Assembly (NCBI GenBank): GCA_028278675.1
Contig: JAQAJJ010000003.1
Location: 1,042-65,041 of the forward strand
Direction of reading: 5' to 3'
Source of the DNA: Candidatus Azophilus lithoversatilis
GTDB taxonomy: Bacteria > Pseudomonadota > Gammaproteobacteria > Pseudomonadales > Azotimanducaceae
Length of the DNA: 64,000 bases
Part shown: piece by piece, positions 63,987 to 64,000 of the stretch
How the letters are laid out: each line of letters opens with the position of its first letter
Position numbering within the stretch: the stretch's first letter is position 1
Position numbers and translations under genes: made by a program
The notes under the pieces: model-generated
The model's database searches: none
The model's input: the letters and a program-made list of their open reading frames with translations, nothing else
Told to the model about the DNA's origin: nothing

Positions 63987-64000
63987 ATCCGCTGGAAAGT

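Overview
The window is GC-rich chromosomal DNA from a free-living-type gammaproteobacterium. No rRNA or tRNA is visible, so the placement rests on conserved gene blocks. These are lptM-lysA-dapF-DUF484-xerC-yigB, argH facing an algR-like gene and hemC-hemD-hemX-hemY, trxA next to rho, lptD-surA-pdxA facing amgK-murU, and rpe-gph-trpE-trpG-trpD-trpC. The lptD/amgK/murU, rpe-gph-trpE and carbamoyltransferase/glycosyltransferase arrangements recall Pseudomonas-like lineages, but dense small repeats and several unusual neighbours suggest a less-studied, probably environmental, relative.

Layout. 1-5.4 kb: tail of an unidentified gene, cytochrome c5, comM (minus), then a nitrogen operon (TorF-type porin, glnK, amtB) behind a candidate sigma-54 promoter, closed by a strong terminator. 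5.5-11.4 kb: thrC, then on the minus strand lptM-lysA-dapF-DUF484-xerC-yigB; the 42-codon lptM was found by reading the sequence. 11.6-15 kb: an Rnl5-type RNA ligase, a metallophosphoesterase, argH. 15-19.8 kb: a LytTR protein resembling AlgR without its receiver domain, then hemC-hemD-hemX-hemY, with a MITE-like element sitting exactly in the hemC/hemD junction. 19.9-22 kb: rho and trxA. 22.2-25.1 kb: carbamoyltransferase plus glycosyltransferase, probably for surface glycans. 25.2-29.7 kb: a broken aspartyl protease with a small partner gene, an MFS-PlsC fusion, a CurA-like reductase and a secreted protein.

29.8-38.7 kb: a glycerol-type ABC transporter operon (glpS, glpT, glpP, glpQ, DUF2160, then glpV). 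It is split by a type II restriction-modification pair on the opposite strand that lies between the DUF2160 gene and the binding-protein gene. 38.8-46.4 kb: RND/MMPL exporter, universal stress protein, CDP-alcohol phosphatidyltransferase, secreted epoxide-hydrolase-like enzyme, TPR lipoprotein, alr. 46.3-52.8 kb: pdxA, surA, lptD (minus) and amgK, murU (plus), linking outer-membrane assembly with cell-wall recycling. 53-60.3 kb: Uma2-type protein, rpe, gph and the trp genes, with a voltage-gated cation-channel gene inserted between trpE and trpG. 60.3-64 kb: quinone oxidoreductase, CoA-transferase, a RelE-type toxin-antitoxin pair and the edge of an accessory segment.

The most striking non-genic content is repetitive: two CTAG-bounded elements with terminal inverted repeats, an approximately 87-bp repeat in six copies at five loci that keeps an open frame, a separate approximately 80-bp repeat in two copies, and several short palindromic families. 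No convincing wholly new multigene system was found. The best candidates for follow-up are the junction-preserving MITE, the 87-bp repeat family, the split glp operon, the RNA ligase/phosphoesterase neighbourhood and the channel gene inside the trp operon.
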